In this document: positions 46,780 through 57,098 of the stretch, one piece after another
Numbering within the stretch: the first letter of the stretch is position 1
How the letters are laid out: each line of letters opens with the position of its first letter
Assembly (NCBI RefSeq): GCF_000979455.1
Contig: NZ_JJOY01000028.1
Span: 1 to 64,000, forward strand
Source: Methanosarcina sp. 2.H.T.1A.6
Lineage (GTDB): Archaea; Halobacteriota; Methanosarcinia; Methanosarcinales; Methanosarcinaceae
Direction of reading: 5' to 3'
DNA length: 64,000 nt
Program-made: the position numbers and the translations under genes
The notes under the pieces: generated by a model
Database searches by the model: none
The model's input: the letters and a program-made list of their open reading frames with translations, nothing else
Told to the model about the DNA's origin: nothing

Positions 46780-48351
46780 TTACCGCCTTCCGAATTTACG
46801 TACTACAAAAACAAGCACAAGGACTGCAAATCCAAGCATTGCGATCCCAAGAAGCCCACTGCTTGCTGATTTTTCAATATTTACTTTGATACTTTTCTCA
46901 GAGCTCATAAAGTCGTCACTCTTTGCCCGTATGAAAATTTCCTTAACACCGGAGCCTGCATTGGCATTTGCAGTAATCTCTACAGGAATGCTTCTGGACT
47001 CTCCTGCTTCCAGCTTTTCTATTGTCCCAAAACTCCGGATCTGAGTGCTGATACCGCTGACAGAGTTAATTTCTAGAGTGACGTCTTTTAGCTCTTCGTC
47101 CCCCTGATTTGAGACGATGACCTGTATTTGAGCGGTACCTCCGGGATTCAGTGCCAGTTCGCTGGAGCTTGAATCAATTTTGAGCAGCTCTTCATTTTCG
47201 ATGTTATTGTTGATACTTACCTCAAGCTGCTGTGTAACTTTTTTGTTTCCGTTTGCCGCTGCCACTGTGACCGGATAAAGCCCTCCTGTAGCGTTCTGAG
47301 AAGGCTTTACCTTTACTGTAAAAGCCTGCTCCTCTCCTGCTTTTAGCATAAGGGAAGCAAGCCTTTGTTCCTTGTTTTCTTTATTGACAAAGTCCACTTT
47401 CCAGCCTTCAGGAAGGCTCAGGACTTCAAGGTCAAGTTTAAGCGACTGATCATACCGGTTTTTCAGGGTAACTGCAAATTCCGCAGTTTTTTCAGGCCGG
47501 ATTCCAATCCCGACCACATTGGAACTCAGGTCTACATACGCACTTAGATCCTCATCATGCGCAAGTTCAGGGTTTATGCTTACACTGACCGGCAAAAATA
47601 CGCTCTGGTTTCCTTTTTCCGGACATGCTGCTATCAAAATTTCATAATCTCCTTCTGTTGCATTGAGAGGAGGATTTATGAGAATTTTAAATTCCTGACT
47701 CCCGTCTCCAGGAACTCCTAACCTCGTAATTCTTGCTCCGTCTGTGGAAAGCAGGTCAACTCCCCACTGCTCGGGTTTTGATACAAGAAATATCCGAAAG
47801 TTTGCTCTACTATCATATTTATTTTCCACAAAAGCCCCAAAGCTGACAGGAATTCCCGGATGTGTCTTTTTTCCCGGAATATCAGAATAAATTTCCAGGT
47901 TAGGCATTGCAGCTCTGTCAACCGTTATCGTAAATTCCCTATATATCGTATCATCAGATTTTCTGACGTTTTCCCCATAGGGGCGAAGACCTATTTTTAG
48001 AGTATACTCACCGTCTTTTGTATTTTCAGGGATTCTGACTTTAAGAACCAGTTCTTTTTCAGCTGCCTTTTCAGGCAGGGTGATGTGGCTTACCTGACTT
48101 CCATCTGCATATATGCCTGCAGTCCAGCCTTCGGGGACTTTGCTTGTGAAAAGCATAACTGATGTGCTCTCAGAAGTATTGTATCCCTTTTCCACAGTAA
48201 AGCTGAACTCCACAAGGTCCCCTGGCCTTGCAACCTTTCCACTGATGTCGTTTCCAACTGTGATCTTGGCAAAGTCAGCTCCGGCAGGAAATGGCATAAA
48301 AATAAACAACATGAATAACACAAGGAGGAATTTTGCTTCATTTTCAGGCAC
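46780..48351 (-). CDS. NEW3-domain surface protein with C-terminal anchor
   Basis: A 523-residue protein: signal peptide (LLVLFMLFIFMPFPAGA), then four similar Ig-like NEW3 domains of about 100-120 residues. Each has a pattern such as GDLVEFSFTVEKGY, PEGWTAGIYADGSQV and IPENTKDGEYTLKIG. A final helix (LLGIAMLGFAVLVLVFVV) and RKFGRR end the protein. NEW3 proteins encoded next to an ABC-2 ATPase are common in archaea and may act as an outer scaffold of the transporter. It is the first gene of the minus-strand operon NEW3-ATPase-propeller-permease-permease. Confidence 0.82.
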   Translation of the reverse strand: MPENEAKFLLVLFMLFIFMPFPAGADFAKITVGNDISGKVARPGDLVEFSFTVEKGYNTSESTSVMLFTSKVPEGWTAGIYADGSQVSHITLPEKAAEKELVLKVRIPENTKDGEYTLKIGLRPYGENVRKSDDTIYREFTITVDRAAMPNLEIYSDIPGKKTHPGIPVSFGAFVENKYDSRANFRIFLVSKPEQWGVDLLSTDGARITRLGVPGDGSQEFKILINPPLNATEGDYEILIAACPEKGNQSVFLPVSVSINPELAHDEDLSAYVDLSSNVVGIGIRPEKTAEFAVTLKNRYDQSLKLDLEVLSLPEGWKVDFVNKENKEQRLASLMLKAGEEQAFTVKVKPSQNATGGLYPVTVAAANGNKKVTQQLEVSINNNIENEELLKIDSSSSELALNPGGTAQIQVIVSNQGDEELKDVTLEINSVSGISTQIRSFGTIEKLEAGESRSIPVEITANANAGSGVKEIFIRAKSDDFMSSEKSIKVNIEKSASSGLLGIAMLGFAVLVLVFVVRKFGRR

Positions 48352-48817
48352 TTATATCCGTCCTCAAAAACATCATACATGTAACAATCAGGAAAAATTA
48401 GTTGAGCTTTAAGCAGGGCTGTAAGGTTCAGCTGATAAAAACCATTGACTTTTTTCACATCTCATGGATCAGCTTCAATTCCCAAAACTCTACTTCATCC
48501 TGAAAAATATCTATCCTTTTCTAAAAAAAATTATTTGCTTATAAGTTTTCCGGCCAGTTTCTCGAACTATCAGGAAATAATGCTTAGATTTTGATAACTC
48601 ATTTTTATAATAATAACAAGTGCGAATTGTTAGAGACTTTGGACATAAAAGTTATATTCATGAAAAAAAGTAGCAAGTTATGGAGTTCAACCGGCGTGGA
48701 AAAAACGATTAAACTCCAACCCCTTAAAGAGGCAAATCTGCATAGTTTTAAGATTACTTAATACTTACATTTTTTTAAAGATTACAATCGCTTTCTAAAT
48801 TTGGACGGGAATTTTAT
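48352..48817. promoter_or_regulatory. divergent promoter region of two export operons, with dispersed element copy 2
   Basis: No gene. It separates the minus-strand NEW3/ATPase operon from the plus-strand propeller-permease modules. At 48540-48680 it carries copy 2 of the dispersed element: GAACTATCA (48564-48572), ATGCTTA (48580-48586), CATTTTT and TGGACATAAAAG match copy 3 at 60605-60735 in order and spacing. If the regulators bind such DNA, this is a likely shared control site. Confidence 0.55.
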
Positions 48818-50539
48818 ATGTTAAAAAATATTGTGGCAGTTATATTTTTGTTGTTGTTTGCTACAAATGTAGCGTCAGCAAACCCGGTATCCAGAGATTC
48901 AAATATTAACGTTACATCGCTTGACAAAATTCTTCAGTTCGAAGAAGGGTTCATAGTAACCTCAACAGCATGGAGTCCCGATGGACAATATTTACTGGTA
49001 ACCTGCTCCAAATGGATTCCTCCCTCAACTAATATTGTTAAACATTACTTATTAGACACGAATTCTCATACTTTCGGGGAAATTGATTATGAGGTCCATG
49101 GCCCGGATACCAATGGCATATTGCAAGCAAAGTGGACCCCCTCTGGTGACAAAATATGCTTTGAAGTTTCAGGATATGGACCAACGGGGCCTGGTAATTG
49201 TTATATATTTTGCAACCCGGACGGAACGAATTTAAGGGGTGTAGGGACCAACTTTACCGATCTTTCAAAGATATTAGAGAACCTTGGGGATATTGGTTTT
49301 CAAAGGAATCTGAAGTGGAGTCCTGATTATAGTAAAATTGTGTTTGAGTGGCAAAAACCCGGAAGCTCTTCTACTATAGTATATATAGCAGATGGAAATG
49401 GAAAAAATGCACATGAACTTTCTTCAGCTACATATCCACAACCTGTCTGGTATGACTCAGATAAAATCTTTATTGTTAAAGATGAAGGAAATATAGAGCT
49501 TCTCAGTGAAGGCGGTGATTTAATTCAGAATTTTCAACCGGAGAATAAAGATGAAAAATACTGTGTTTTTTCACTCAGCCCTGACAGAAAGAAAATCCTC
49601 TTAGTTTCAGGGTTACCAGGTAGCTTCGATTCACAGACTTATATCTCTAATACCGATGGTTCAAATTTAAAAGGAAACATTTCTTATTATGATGGAGACA
49701 ATCCAGAAGATACCAATCTCTTGACAAAAGAATATTGGCAGCCAAATGGTTCGCTTCTTCTGGTACGTCAGAATGGGAATCTGTATATTGTAGAGGGAGA
49801 CGAAAACAATAAGCGTCTTTTGTATGAAAGCAATGCCAGCGAACCTCAGTGGTTCCCTGATGGAAAGAAAATACTGTTTGTTGAAAATGGATACAAGCTA
49901 TATTCAATCAACGTTGACGGAACCAACCTAACCTTTATCACTAATTTCGGATCGACACCATCTCATTCCTGGTATAATTCAGACAAAATCGATCGTTTTT
50001 CAATTTATTCGATAAGTCCGTCTGGTGATGTTATTGTATTTGCTTCTGCCCTTAACCCAGCTACCGGAAAATTTTATGAAAATGGAACTGATAAAATTAT
50101 TGAAAGTGCGAATGACTCATCTAAATATTCAAGCATTGCTGCCCCTTTGTTTATTGTTAATTCCAATGGTTCCAATCTCACTCAGGTGACACCCACAACA
50201 AGGGGTAGATTCGATATGCTCCGAAAGTGGAGACCTGATGGAAAACAATTTACGATTGAGTCTTATTCCCTTTATATAACTGATTGGGAAGACTCTTTGG
50301 TCGAGTTAAACAATCAAAACTCTTCTTCTATGTGGACTAATATGCCTGTAAAGGAAATTATCGGGGGTGGAAAATCTGGCAACTTTGATAAAGTTCAAAT
50401 CAAAGAACCAGGTTCCAAAAACACATCGCAGGTTACTGAGAGTCAAGAAATTATCAAGCAATCTCCGTCCTTTATGTTTTTACAACTATTTACCTGCATA
50501 ATGGGAATTTGGCTACTGCATAAAAGCCGGGAGATATGA
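48818..50539 (+). CDS. secreted TolB-like propeller, module 2
   Basis: A 573-residue protein with a signal peptide (IVAVIFLLLFATNVASA). TolB-like repeats follow (AWSPDGQYLLVTCS, KWSPDYSKIVFEW, SLSPDRKKILLVSG, WFPDGKKILFVEN, WRPDGKQFTIES). Then come a linker and a C-terminal helix (FLQLFTCIMGIWLLH) preceded by Pro-Ser-Phe, in the place where modules 1 and 4 have Pro-Gly-Phe. It is near-identical in layout, and 573 residues long, like module 3. The permease gene begins 4 nt later. Confidence 0.82.
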   Translation: MLKNIVAVIFLLLFATNVASANPVSRDSNINVTSLDKILQFEEGFIVTSTAWSPDGQYLLVTCSKWIPPSTNIVKHYLLDTNSHTFGEIDYEVHGPDTNGILQAKWTPSGDKICFEVSGYGPTGPGNCYIFCNPDGTNLRGVGTNFTDLSKILENLGDIGFQRNLKWSPDYSKIVFEWQKPGSSSTIVYIADGNGKNAHELSSATYPQPVWYDSDKIFIVKDEGNIELLSEGGDLIQNFQPENKDEKYCVFSLSPDRKKILLVSGLPGSFDSQTYISNTDGSNLKGNISYYDGDNPEDTNLLTKEYWQPNGSLLLVRQNGNLYIVEGDENNKRLLYESNASEPQWFPDGKKILFVENGYKLYSINVDGTNLTFITNFGSTPSHSWYNSDKIDRFSIYSISPSGDVIVFASALNPATGKFYENGTDKIIESANDSSKYSSIAAPLFIVNSNGSNLTQVTPTTRGRFDMLRKWRPDGKQFTIESYSLYITDWEDSLVELNNQNSSSMWTNMPVKEIIGGGKSGNFDKVQIKEPGSKNTSQVTESQEIIKQSPSFMFLQLFTCIMGIWLLHKSREI

Positions 50540-50543
50540 TATT

Positions 50544-51404
50544 GTGAACAAAGACAGCGTTTTAACACTGGCGCAAAAAGAATTCTCGGACAAATTGTAT
50601 GAGCCCAGTTTTATTATACTGCTGGCCATCTTTACGGGCACTATATTTGCATATTTGCAAAATCGTGCAGGTGGAGATAATTTTGGGGATGTCGTCCAGG
50701 TGATTGCAGTATTTTTTCCGTTAATAGGCATAGCCCTTGGATATGACGGGATCATTAAAGAAAAAAATAGCAAAAGCCTCAATGTTTTATTGACACAACC
50801 GGTTTTCAGGGATAATATTATTACAGGTAAATTCCTGGGGATTTCAATAACTCTTGCTCTGGTAGTATTTTTATCCCTCGTAATAATTGCAGCTTCAGAC
50901 TTTATTATTTCCGGAAAAATTGCTGAGTTTGATTCCCTCTTGCGGCTGTTTATTTTCGGGATATTTACCTTTCTTTATCTTTTACTTTTTGCCGCATTTG
51001 GGCTTTTTACTTCAGTCTGGTGTAAAACCGAAATTGAGTCCCTTACCTTTGGAGTTTTTGTCTGGATCAATATGTGTTTCGCCCTTGGCCCCACTATAAT
51101 AATGCTGGCGTCTTTCGCATCAGGTCAAACACTGTTTGATATGACAAAAGAATTTGCTTCTACAGCATCCTCATTTTACAATATATCGCCTTTGCATCAT
51201 TTTGCTGAGGTAACCGTTGGAGCCCAGGATTTGAGTTTTTATGGAGGGTTCAATGTTCAGAATGATGTACATGGATTTCTGGATACCGGCTATTCACTAT
51301 CTTACCTGCTTGGATATTACTGGCAAAACGTGATGATTTTACTAATTCTTCCGCTTCTGTTTCTGGCAGCCTCATACATTTCACTTTTGAGAGATGATAT
51401 TTAA
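50544..51404 (+). CDS. ABC-2 permease (NosY-like), module 2, first permease
   Basis: A 286-residue protein with six helices. TLAQKEFSDKLYEPSF opens the protein, followed by GYDGIIKEKNSKSLNVLLTQ and FRDNIITGKFLG; a later outside loop holds ISPLHHFAEVTVG. The start codon is GTG. It is the closest relative of the permease at 54166-55023, with nearly identical helices and divergent loops. Confidence 0.87.
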   Translation: MNKDSVLTLAQKEFSDKLYEPSFIILLAIFTGTIFAYLQNRAGGDNFGDVVQVIAVFFPLIGIALGYDGIIKEKNSKSLNVLLTQPVFRDNIITGKFLGISITLALVVFLSLVIIAASDFIISGKIAEFDSLLRLFIFGIFTFLYLLLFAAFGLFTSVWCKTEIESLTFGVFVWINMCFALGPTIIMLASFASGQTLFDMTKEFASTASSFYNISPLHHFAEVTVGAQDLSFYGGFNVQNDVHGFLDTGYSLSYLLGYYWQNVMILLILPLLFLAASYISLLRDDI

Positions 51405-51416
51405 GGAGGAAATAAC

Positions 51417-52301
51417 GTGGAAAATATCTCAAATGTCAAAGTAATAGCCCAAAAAGAGTTTGCTGATCATCTGAAAAGTCCTGTATTCCTTTTATTTACG
51501 ACCACTTTCATGCTGGTTGTCCTTGCCTGGTCGTATGTACAGGGAACAGAAGTCGAATATACTGTAAATGTTCTTGGCAGTCCTGATTTTATGAGAGGAT
51601 TTGAAGGAGTCGCAGAGGTTGTCAGCCGTTTTGCTCCAGTTATGGGTATTGTACTGGGTTTTGATGCAATTGTCAAAGAAATAAAATCAAGTTCCATGAA
51701 TGTTTTATTGACACATCCTGTGTTTAGAGACAATATAATTCTTGGTAAAATCCTTGGATCAGGCTTATGTATTCTACTGGTGCTTTTCTTTTCCATAAAT
51801 CTGGCAACAGGAGTTATGCTCATGGCTTCTGGTCTTCCTGTTACGATGCAGCAAATCATAAGGATTGAAATGTTTGTATTTCTGACTTTTTTCTATGCTT
51901 TAATATTCCTCGCAATATCTATTATGATCTCAACAATATCAAAAAAATCAAATAATTCACTTATGTTCAACCTTATTTTCTGGCTTATCATAACAGTATT
52001 GCTTGCCAAGCTAATATTTACTGTAAGTTATGCCTTTTCTGAAAATCTAAATATAGCAAATGACCAGACTCAGGCATTAAAGAACTTCTTACCTGATTAT
52101 CATTTTACTGCAACTGCCGTGGGAGTCAAGAGTACTGATACAGGAATGACTTCCGGAATCGGAGGGATATTTGACACACGCTACACACTTGGAGCCTGGG
52201 CAGGGCAGTTCTGGCCAAACTTAGCATATCTTTTTGTGCTGCCTTTCATCTTGCTTATAGGCTCCATACTTGCGTTTTTGAAAAAGGACATAACGTACTG
52301 A
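51417..52301 (+). CDS. ABC-2 permease (NosY-like), module 2, second permease
   Basis: A 294-residue protein with the block VIAQKEFADHLKSPVF, GFDAIVKEIKSSSMNVLLTH and a C-terminal FDTRYTLGAWAGQFWPN, ending in FLKKDITY. The start is GTG after AAGGAGG. It is paired with the preceding permease 12 nt upstream. The last 140 bp are almost identical to the end of the module 3 gene. Confidence 0.87.
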   Translation: MENISNVKVIAQKEFADHLKSPVFLLFTTTFMLVVLAWSYVQGTEVEYTVNVLGSPDFMRGFEGVAEVVSRFAPVMGIVLGFDAIVKEIKSSSMNVLLTHPVFRDNIILGKILGSGLCILLVLFFSINLATGVMLMASGLPVTMQQIIRIEMFVFLTFFYALIFLAISIMISTISKKSNNSLMFNLIFWLIITVLLAKLIFTVSYAFSENLNIANDQTQALKNFLPDYHFTATAVGVKSTDTGMTSGIGGIFDTRYTLGAWAGQFWPNLAYLFVLPFILLIGSILAFLKKDITY

Positions 52302-52439
52302 AGAAGAAACTCTTATGAAAACAACTCTCGGTTAAGTGGCACAGCAAAAATATCCTTTCATTCTGGTGCCAAAACCAGAAGAACTAATTTTTTTAGATTG
52401 TAATAAATCTAACTTTCAAAATTCAGGATGGGAATTCAA

Positions 52440-54161
52440 ATGTTAAAGAATATGTTAATTCTTTTTTTGATATTATTTGCTACAAATATAACATTAGCAA
52501 ACCCAGTATCAGAAGATCCAAATCTTAACGTTACATCGCTTGAAAAAATTCTTCAGTTAGAAGAAGGATTTGTAATAACTTCAACAGACTGGAGTCCTGA
52601 TGGACAATATTTGCTTGTAACCTGTTCCAAGTGGGTTCCTCCTTCAAAAAATATTGTTAAACATTATCTGTTAGATATGAATTCTCATACTTTTGGGGAG
52701 ATCAACTATGGAATTGAAGAGTCAGATACAAACGGCATATTGGAAGCAAACTGGGTCCCATCTGGAGACAAGATCTATTTTGGAGTTTCAAAGTTTGCCG
52801 GGCCGAGAGACTCAGGTAGTTGCTTTGTTATTTGTAATCCAGACGGTACAGATTTGAGGGGTGTAGGAACTAACTTTACCGATCTTCAAAGCGTAATGAA
52901 GGATATTGGAAATATTGGTCGTCAAAGAAATCTTAACTGGAATTCCGATTCCAGTAAAATTACATTTGAATGGCAAAAACCCGGAAACGCTTCTACTGGA
53001 GTATACATCGCAAATAGAGATGGAACAAACGCCCATGAACTCTCTTCGGCTACGTACCCACAGCCGGTCTGGTATGACTCTGAAAAAATCTTTATTGTTA
53101 TGGATGACGGAAATGTGGAGCTAATTAATGAGAATGGTGTTTTAATTCAAACTTTCCAGCCTAAAAACAATAATGAAAAATATTGGGAATTTTCACTCAG
53201 TCCTGACAGAAAAAAAATACTCTTAATTTCAGGGTTACCAGGTAGTTTCGATTTACAGACTTATATCTCTAATACAGATGGTTCGAATTTAAAAGGAAAT
53301 ATTTCTTCTTACGATGGAAAAGACACAGAGATCTTGACAAAAGAATTCTGGCAACCAAACGGTTCTCTTTTGCTGGTAAATAATGATGGAAATCTGTATA
53401 TTGTAGAGGGAGACGAAAATAATAAGCGTCTTTTGTATAAAGGCAATGCTAGCAAACCCCAGTGGTTCTCAGATGGAAAGAAAATACTATTCGTTGAAAA
53501 TAAAAATAAACTATATTCAATTGACATTGATGAGACCAACCTAACCTTTATCACTAATTTCGGACTTACATCTTCTTATTTCTGGGATTTATTCTGGAGC
53601 CCTCTATATAAGGCTAAACAATTTTCGATAAGTCCATCTGGAAATATCATAGTCTTCACATCTGCCCTTTATCCTGATAGCGGAAAGCTCATTGAAAATG
53701 AGCCCGGCCCTTCAAAACTTCAAAGTATTGCTGCTCCATTATTCCTTGTTAACTCTAATGGATCTAATCTCACTCGGGTAACGCCTATAATAAAAGGTAG
53801 ACACGACATGTTTAGAGAGTGGAACCCTGATGGAGAACAGCTCACAATTGGATCTATAGTGTTTACTTCAGATAGCGATTGGAATTATGGAGAGAATTCT
53901 CTGGTCGAATTGAACTCCGAAAATTCTTATCCCATCTGGAAAAATATGCCTGTAAAGGAAATTCTCGGGAGCAAAGAGCCCAGTACCATTGATGAAACTA
54001 AAACTGATGAATCCAACTCTACAAACGCCCCACAGTTTTCAAATTCATCACAGGTTACGGAGCCTGAAAACACAAACAAACAATCTCCTTCTTTTATATT
54101 CTTACACCTTTTTGTCTGTATATTAGGAGTCTGGCTAATACATAAAAACTGGAAGTTGTGA
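52440..54161 (+). CDS. secreted TolB-like propeller, module 3
   Basis: A 573-residue paralogue of the module 2 propeller (same length, signal peptide, repeat positions and end, PSFIFLHLFVCILGVWLIH). I start at ATG 52440 because it aligns with the module 2 start and the DNA before both ATGs is similar (GGGAATT). The region around residues 395-420 is one of the least conserved, so ligand preference may differ. The linker carries an added Asn/Ser/Thr stretch. Confidence 0.82.
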   Translation: MLKNMLILFLILFATNITLANPVSEDPNLNVTSLEKILQLEEGFVITSTDWSPDGQYLLVTCSKWVPPSKNIVKHYLLDMNSHTFGEINYGIEESDTNGILEANWVPSGDKIYFGVSKFAGPRDSGSCFVICNPDGTDLRGVGTNFTDLQSVMKDIGNIGRQRNLNWNSDSSKITFEWQKPGNASTGVYIANRDGTNAHELSSATYPQPVWYDSEKIFIVMDDGNVELINENGVLIQTFQPKNNNEKYWEFSLSPDRKKILLISGLPGSFDLQTYISNTDGSNLKGNISSYDGKDTEILTKEFWQPNGSLLLVNNDGNLYIVEGDENNKRLLYKGNASKPQWFSDGKKILFVENKNKLYSIDIDETNLTFITNFGLTSSYFWDLFWSPLYKAKQFSISPSGNIIVFTSALYPDSGKLIENEPGPSKLQSIAAPLFLVNSNGSNLTRVTPIIKGRHDMFREWNPDGEQLTIGSIVFTSDSDWNYGENSLVELNSENSYPIWKNMPVKEILGSKEPSTIDETKTDESNSTNAPQFSNSSQVTEPENTNKQSPSFIFLHLFVCILGVWLIHKNWKL

Positions 54162-54165
54162 TACA

Positions 54166-55023
54166 ATGAACAAAAACTGTGTTTTAACACTGGCACAAAA
54201 AGAATTCTCGGACAAACTGTATGAACCTAGTTTTTTTATACTGATTACCATTTTCATGTGCACAGTTTTTATATATATGCGAAGTAATGAAAGTGGTGAG
54301 AATTTTGTGCAAGTTGTCCAAGCAATCGGGGTATTTTTCCCGTTAATAGGCATAGCTCTTGGGTATGATGGAATTATTAAAGAAAAAAATAGTAAAAGTC
54401 TCAATGTTTTATTGACACATCCGGTTTTCAGGGATAATATTATTACAGGCAAATTTCTCGGAATTTCAATGACTCTTGCTCTTGTGGTATTTTTGTCCTT
54501 AATATTAGTTGCAGCTTCAGATTTTATTATTTCAGGAAAAATTGCTGCATTTGATTCCCTTTTGCGCCTGCTAATCTTCGGGATATTTACTTTTCTTTAT
54601 CTTTTAGTTTTTACAGCGTTTGGACTTTTCACTTCAGTCTGGTGTAAAACAGAAATAGAATCCCTCACCTTTGGAGTCCTTGTCTGGATCAACATGTGTG
54701 TCGCCTTAGGACCTACAATCATGACACTTGCGTCTCTCGTGTCAGGTCAATCGCTGTTTGATATGACAAAAGAATATGTTTCGACTACAGCTGCAATTTA
54801 CAATATTTCACCTTTACATCATTTTGCTGAAGTGACTGTTGGAAAACTGGATTTGAGTTTATTCGGGTTTCATGTTATGGCAGATATAAATGGGTTTCTT
54901 GATACTCGATATTCTATGTCCTATCTAACTGGATATTACTGGCAAAATGCGATAATTTTGTTAATTCTCCCTTTTCTATTTCTGGCAGCTGCATATATTT
55001 CATTTTTAAGAGATGATATTTAA
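54166..55023 (+). CDS. ABC-2 permease (NosY-like), module 3, first permease
   Basis: A 285-residue protein with six helices, paralogous to 50544-51404. It has the same lead TLAQKEFSDKLYEPSF, GYDGIIKEKNSKSLNVLLTH and WCKTEIESLTFGVLVW. It begins with ATG 4 nt after the propeller stop. Differences concentrate in the large outside loop before the last helix (KLDLSLFGFHVMADING). Confidence 0.87.
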   Translation: MNKNCVLTLAQKEFSDKLYEPSFFILITIFMCTVFIYMRSNESGENFVQVVQAIGVFFPLIGIALGYDGIIKEKNSKSLNVLLTHPVFRDNIITGKFLGISMTLALVVFLSLILVAASDFIISGKIAAFDSLLRLLIFGIFTFLYLLVFTAFGLFTSVWCKTEIESLTFGVLVWINMCVALGPTIMTLASLVSGQSLFDMTKEYVSTTAAIYNISPLHHFAEVTVGKLDLSLFGFHVMADINGFLDTRYSMSYLTGYYWQNAIILLILPFLFLAAAYISFLRDDI

Positions 55024-55035
55024 AGAGGGAACAGT

Positions 55036-55920
55036 ATGGAAAATTTCTCCAACGTCAAAGTCATAGCACAAAAAGAGTTTGCTGACCATTTGAAAAGTCC
55101 TGTATTCCTTTCTTTTACGGCAACTTTTACGCTGGTCATCCTTGCTTATTCGTGTTTACAAGGCATGGAAGTCGAATATACTTTGAATGTTCTTGGCAAT
55201 CCTGATTTGATGAGAGGGTTTGAAGGAATTGTACAGGTTGTAGGTCGTTTTGCACCTATTATAGGAATAGTATTGGGTTTTGATGCAATTGTCAAAGAAA
55301 TAAAATCAAGTTCTATGAATGTTTTATTGACACATCCCGTATTCAGGGATAATATAATTTTTGGCAAAATCCTTGGATCTGGCTTATGTATTCTACTGGT
55401 GCTTTTCTTTTCCATCAATCTGGCAACCGGAATCATGCTAATAATTTCAGGAGTTCCGGTTACGATGCAGCAAATCACAAGAATTGAGATATTCGTACTT
55501 CTGACTTTCTTTTATGCCTTATTCTTCCTTGCAATTTCCATAATGATCTCGACAATATCAAAAAAATCAAATAATTCTCTTCTGTTCAACATCATTTTCT
55601 GGCTTGTAATAACAATATTAATTACCGATCTGCTCTTTACTGTAAGTCTTATTTTATCTGGAGATAGTCATTCAGCGCAGGCTCAGACTCAGATTTTCAA
55701 GAATTTCCTTCCTGATTATCAGTATACTACGACTGCTATAGGAATCAAGGATGCTGACACAGGACATACTTCAGGAATAGGAGGGATATTTGACACACGC
55801 TACACACTTGGAGCCTGGGCAGGGCAATTCTGGCCCAACCTGGCGTATCTTTTTGTGCTGCCATTCATCTTGCTTATAGGCTCCATACTTGCGTTTTTGA
55901 AAAAGGACATAACGTACTGA
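55036..55920 (+). CDS. ABC-2 permease (NosY-like), module 3, second permease
   Basis: A 294-residue protein paralogous to 51417-52301 with the same length, the same VIAQKEFADHLKSPVF lead and the same last segment. It ends the tandemly duplicated unit. A hairpin terminator lies about 195 bp downstream. Confidence 0.87.
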   Translation: MENFSNVKVIAQKEFADHLKSPVFLSFTATFTLVILAYSCLQGMEVEYTLNVLGNPDLMRGFEGIVQVVGRFAPIIGIVLGFDAIVKEIKSSSMNVLLTHPVFRDNIIFGKILGSGLCILLVLFFSINLATGIMLIISGVPVTMQQITRIEIFVLLTFFYALFFLAISIMISTISKKSNNSLLFNIIFWLVITILITDLLFTVSLILSGDSHSAQAQTQIFKNFLPDYQYTTTAIGIKDADTGHTSGIGGIFDTRYTLGAWAGQFWPNLAYLFVLPFILLIGSILAFLKKDITY

Positions 55921-56114
55921 AGGAGAAAATTCAGAGCATGAAATACTAACCGATAAAGAGATAAAATCTATGGTTTCAAACACAAACAAATATTTTTTTA
56001 GGTTCTTTGCCGTTTACAGCAGATTACGTAGCTTAATTTAAGGACGAACCTGTGTTGTAAGAGTTCCACACAAAAAAACGCACATGAAATTTTTCCAAAT
56101 AGCAGGCACAAAAA

Positions 56115-56140
56115 ATGAAAGTACTTGAAAGCACTTTCAT
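56115..56140. terminator. bidirectional hairpin between convergent operons
   Basis: ATGAAAGT (56115-56122) and ACTTTCAT (56133-56140) form a perfect 8-bp stem with a 10-nt loop. It lies in the 269-bp gap where module 3 (plus) and module 4 (minus) converge, and A-rich and T-rich stretches surround it. Confidence 0.5.
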
Positions 56141-56189
56141 TCCAAGACAAAGAACTCAGTTAAAAGACAAAAAACTCATTTCCCTCACA

Positions 56190-57098
56190 TCAAGCACTTA
56201 TATCCTCCCTCAAGAATTTCAGATATGCAACTATCAGAAGGATTAGAGGAGCTATGGACAGGACTACAAGATTTGTCCAGAATTCTTTTAACCACTGAGC
56301 CAGAGTAAAACGAATATCCAGAATCCCACTTATATTTTCCCTTTCTCCTCCTGCCCCCCAGCCAAGGTTTGCCCTTCCAGTGCTTAGTTCTGCATAGTGG
56401 TGCATTGGGGACAAAGCAGAAAGACTGCTGGTTATATCAAACCCAGCACTTACTATAGGTTCAAGAGAATAACGGATAAAAGTGAGTATCCAGGTAAACA
56501 TAATACAAAGAGTTAACCAGATAACAATATTATAGACAACTGAGTCCGTTGCTTCTCGAATAAAGATAGAACAAACAAGCCCTATACCAAGAAACGCCAG
56601 AGCATAAAGGAAAGTAAGAATGAACCAGACCGCAATTCGGCTTAATTCCATTACGCTTACTTTTGTTCCCAGAAGGAGAATAATTGTTCCTAAGGAAATT
56701 CCGCTTGAGACCAGCATAACCACCAGAAGAAGAAGTACAGATCCAAGCATTTTCCCAAGAATTATCGTGTCCCTGAATACGGGATGTGTTAACAAAACGT
56801 TCAAAGATGCCGACTTTCTTTCCTTTATCACACTATCAAAACTTAAAGCGATACCTACAAGTGGGCTGAACCAGGTCATCATCAATGAGGTATTATAAAA
56901 CCCTTCCAGAACTGCTGATAGAGGTGCAGGTATCTCTCCTAACTGGCTATAGAATTCTGTCTGAAGGATTTCTCTATAGGTGACTGCAAATATTGCCAGT
57001 ATTAAAGTTCCGAGTAAAGACACAAAAATAGGGCTCCAGAGCCTGTCTGCAAACTCTTTTTTGGCAATAATCAGAGCTTTTTCGAAATCACAATTCAT
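56190..57098 (-). CDS. ABC-2 permease (NosY-like), module 4, second permease
   Basis: A 302-residue protein with six helices and the shared blocks IIAKKEFADRLWSPIF, SFDSVIKERKSASLNVLLTH and LSPMHHYAELSTG. Its start overlaps the stop of the preceding permease (ATGA). It is more like the module 1 permeases than those of modules 2 and 3. Confidence 0.86.
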   Translation of the reverse strand: MNCDFEKALIIAKKEFADRLWSPIFVSLLGTLILAIFAVTYREILQTEFYSQLGEIPAPLSAVLEGFYNTSLMMTWFSPLVGIALSFDSVIKERKSASLNVLLTHPVFRDTIILGKMLGSVLLLLVVMLVSSGISLGTIILLLGTKVSVMELSRIAVWFILTFLYALAFLGIGLVCSIFIREATDSVVYNIVIWLTLCIMFTWILTFIRYSLEPIVSAGFDITSSLSALSPMHHYAELSTGRANLGWGAGGERENISGILDIRFTLAQWLKEFWTNLVVLSIAPLILLIVAYLKFLREDISA

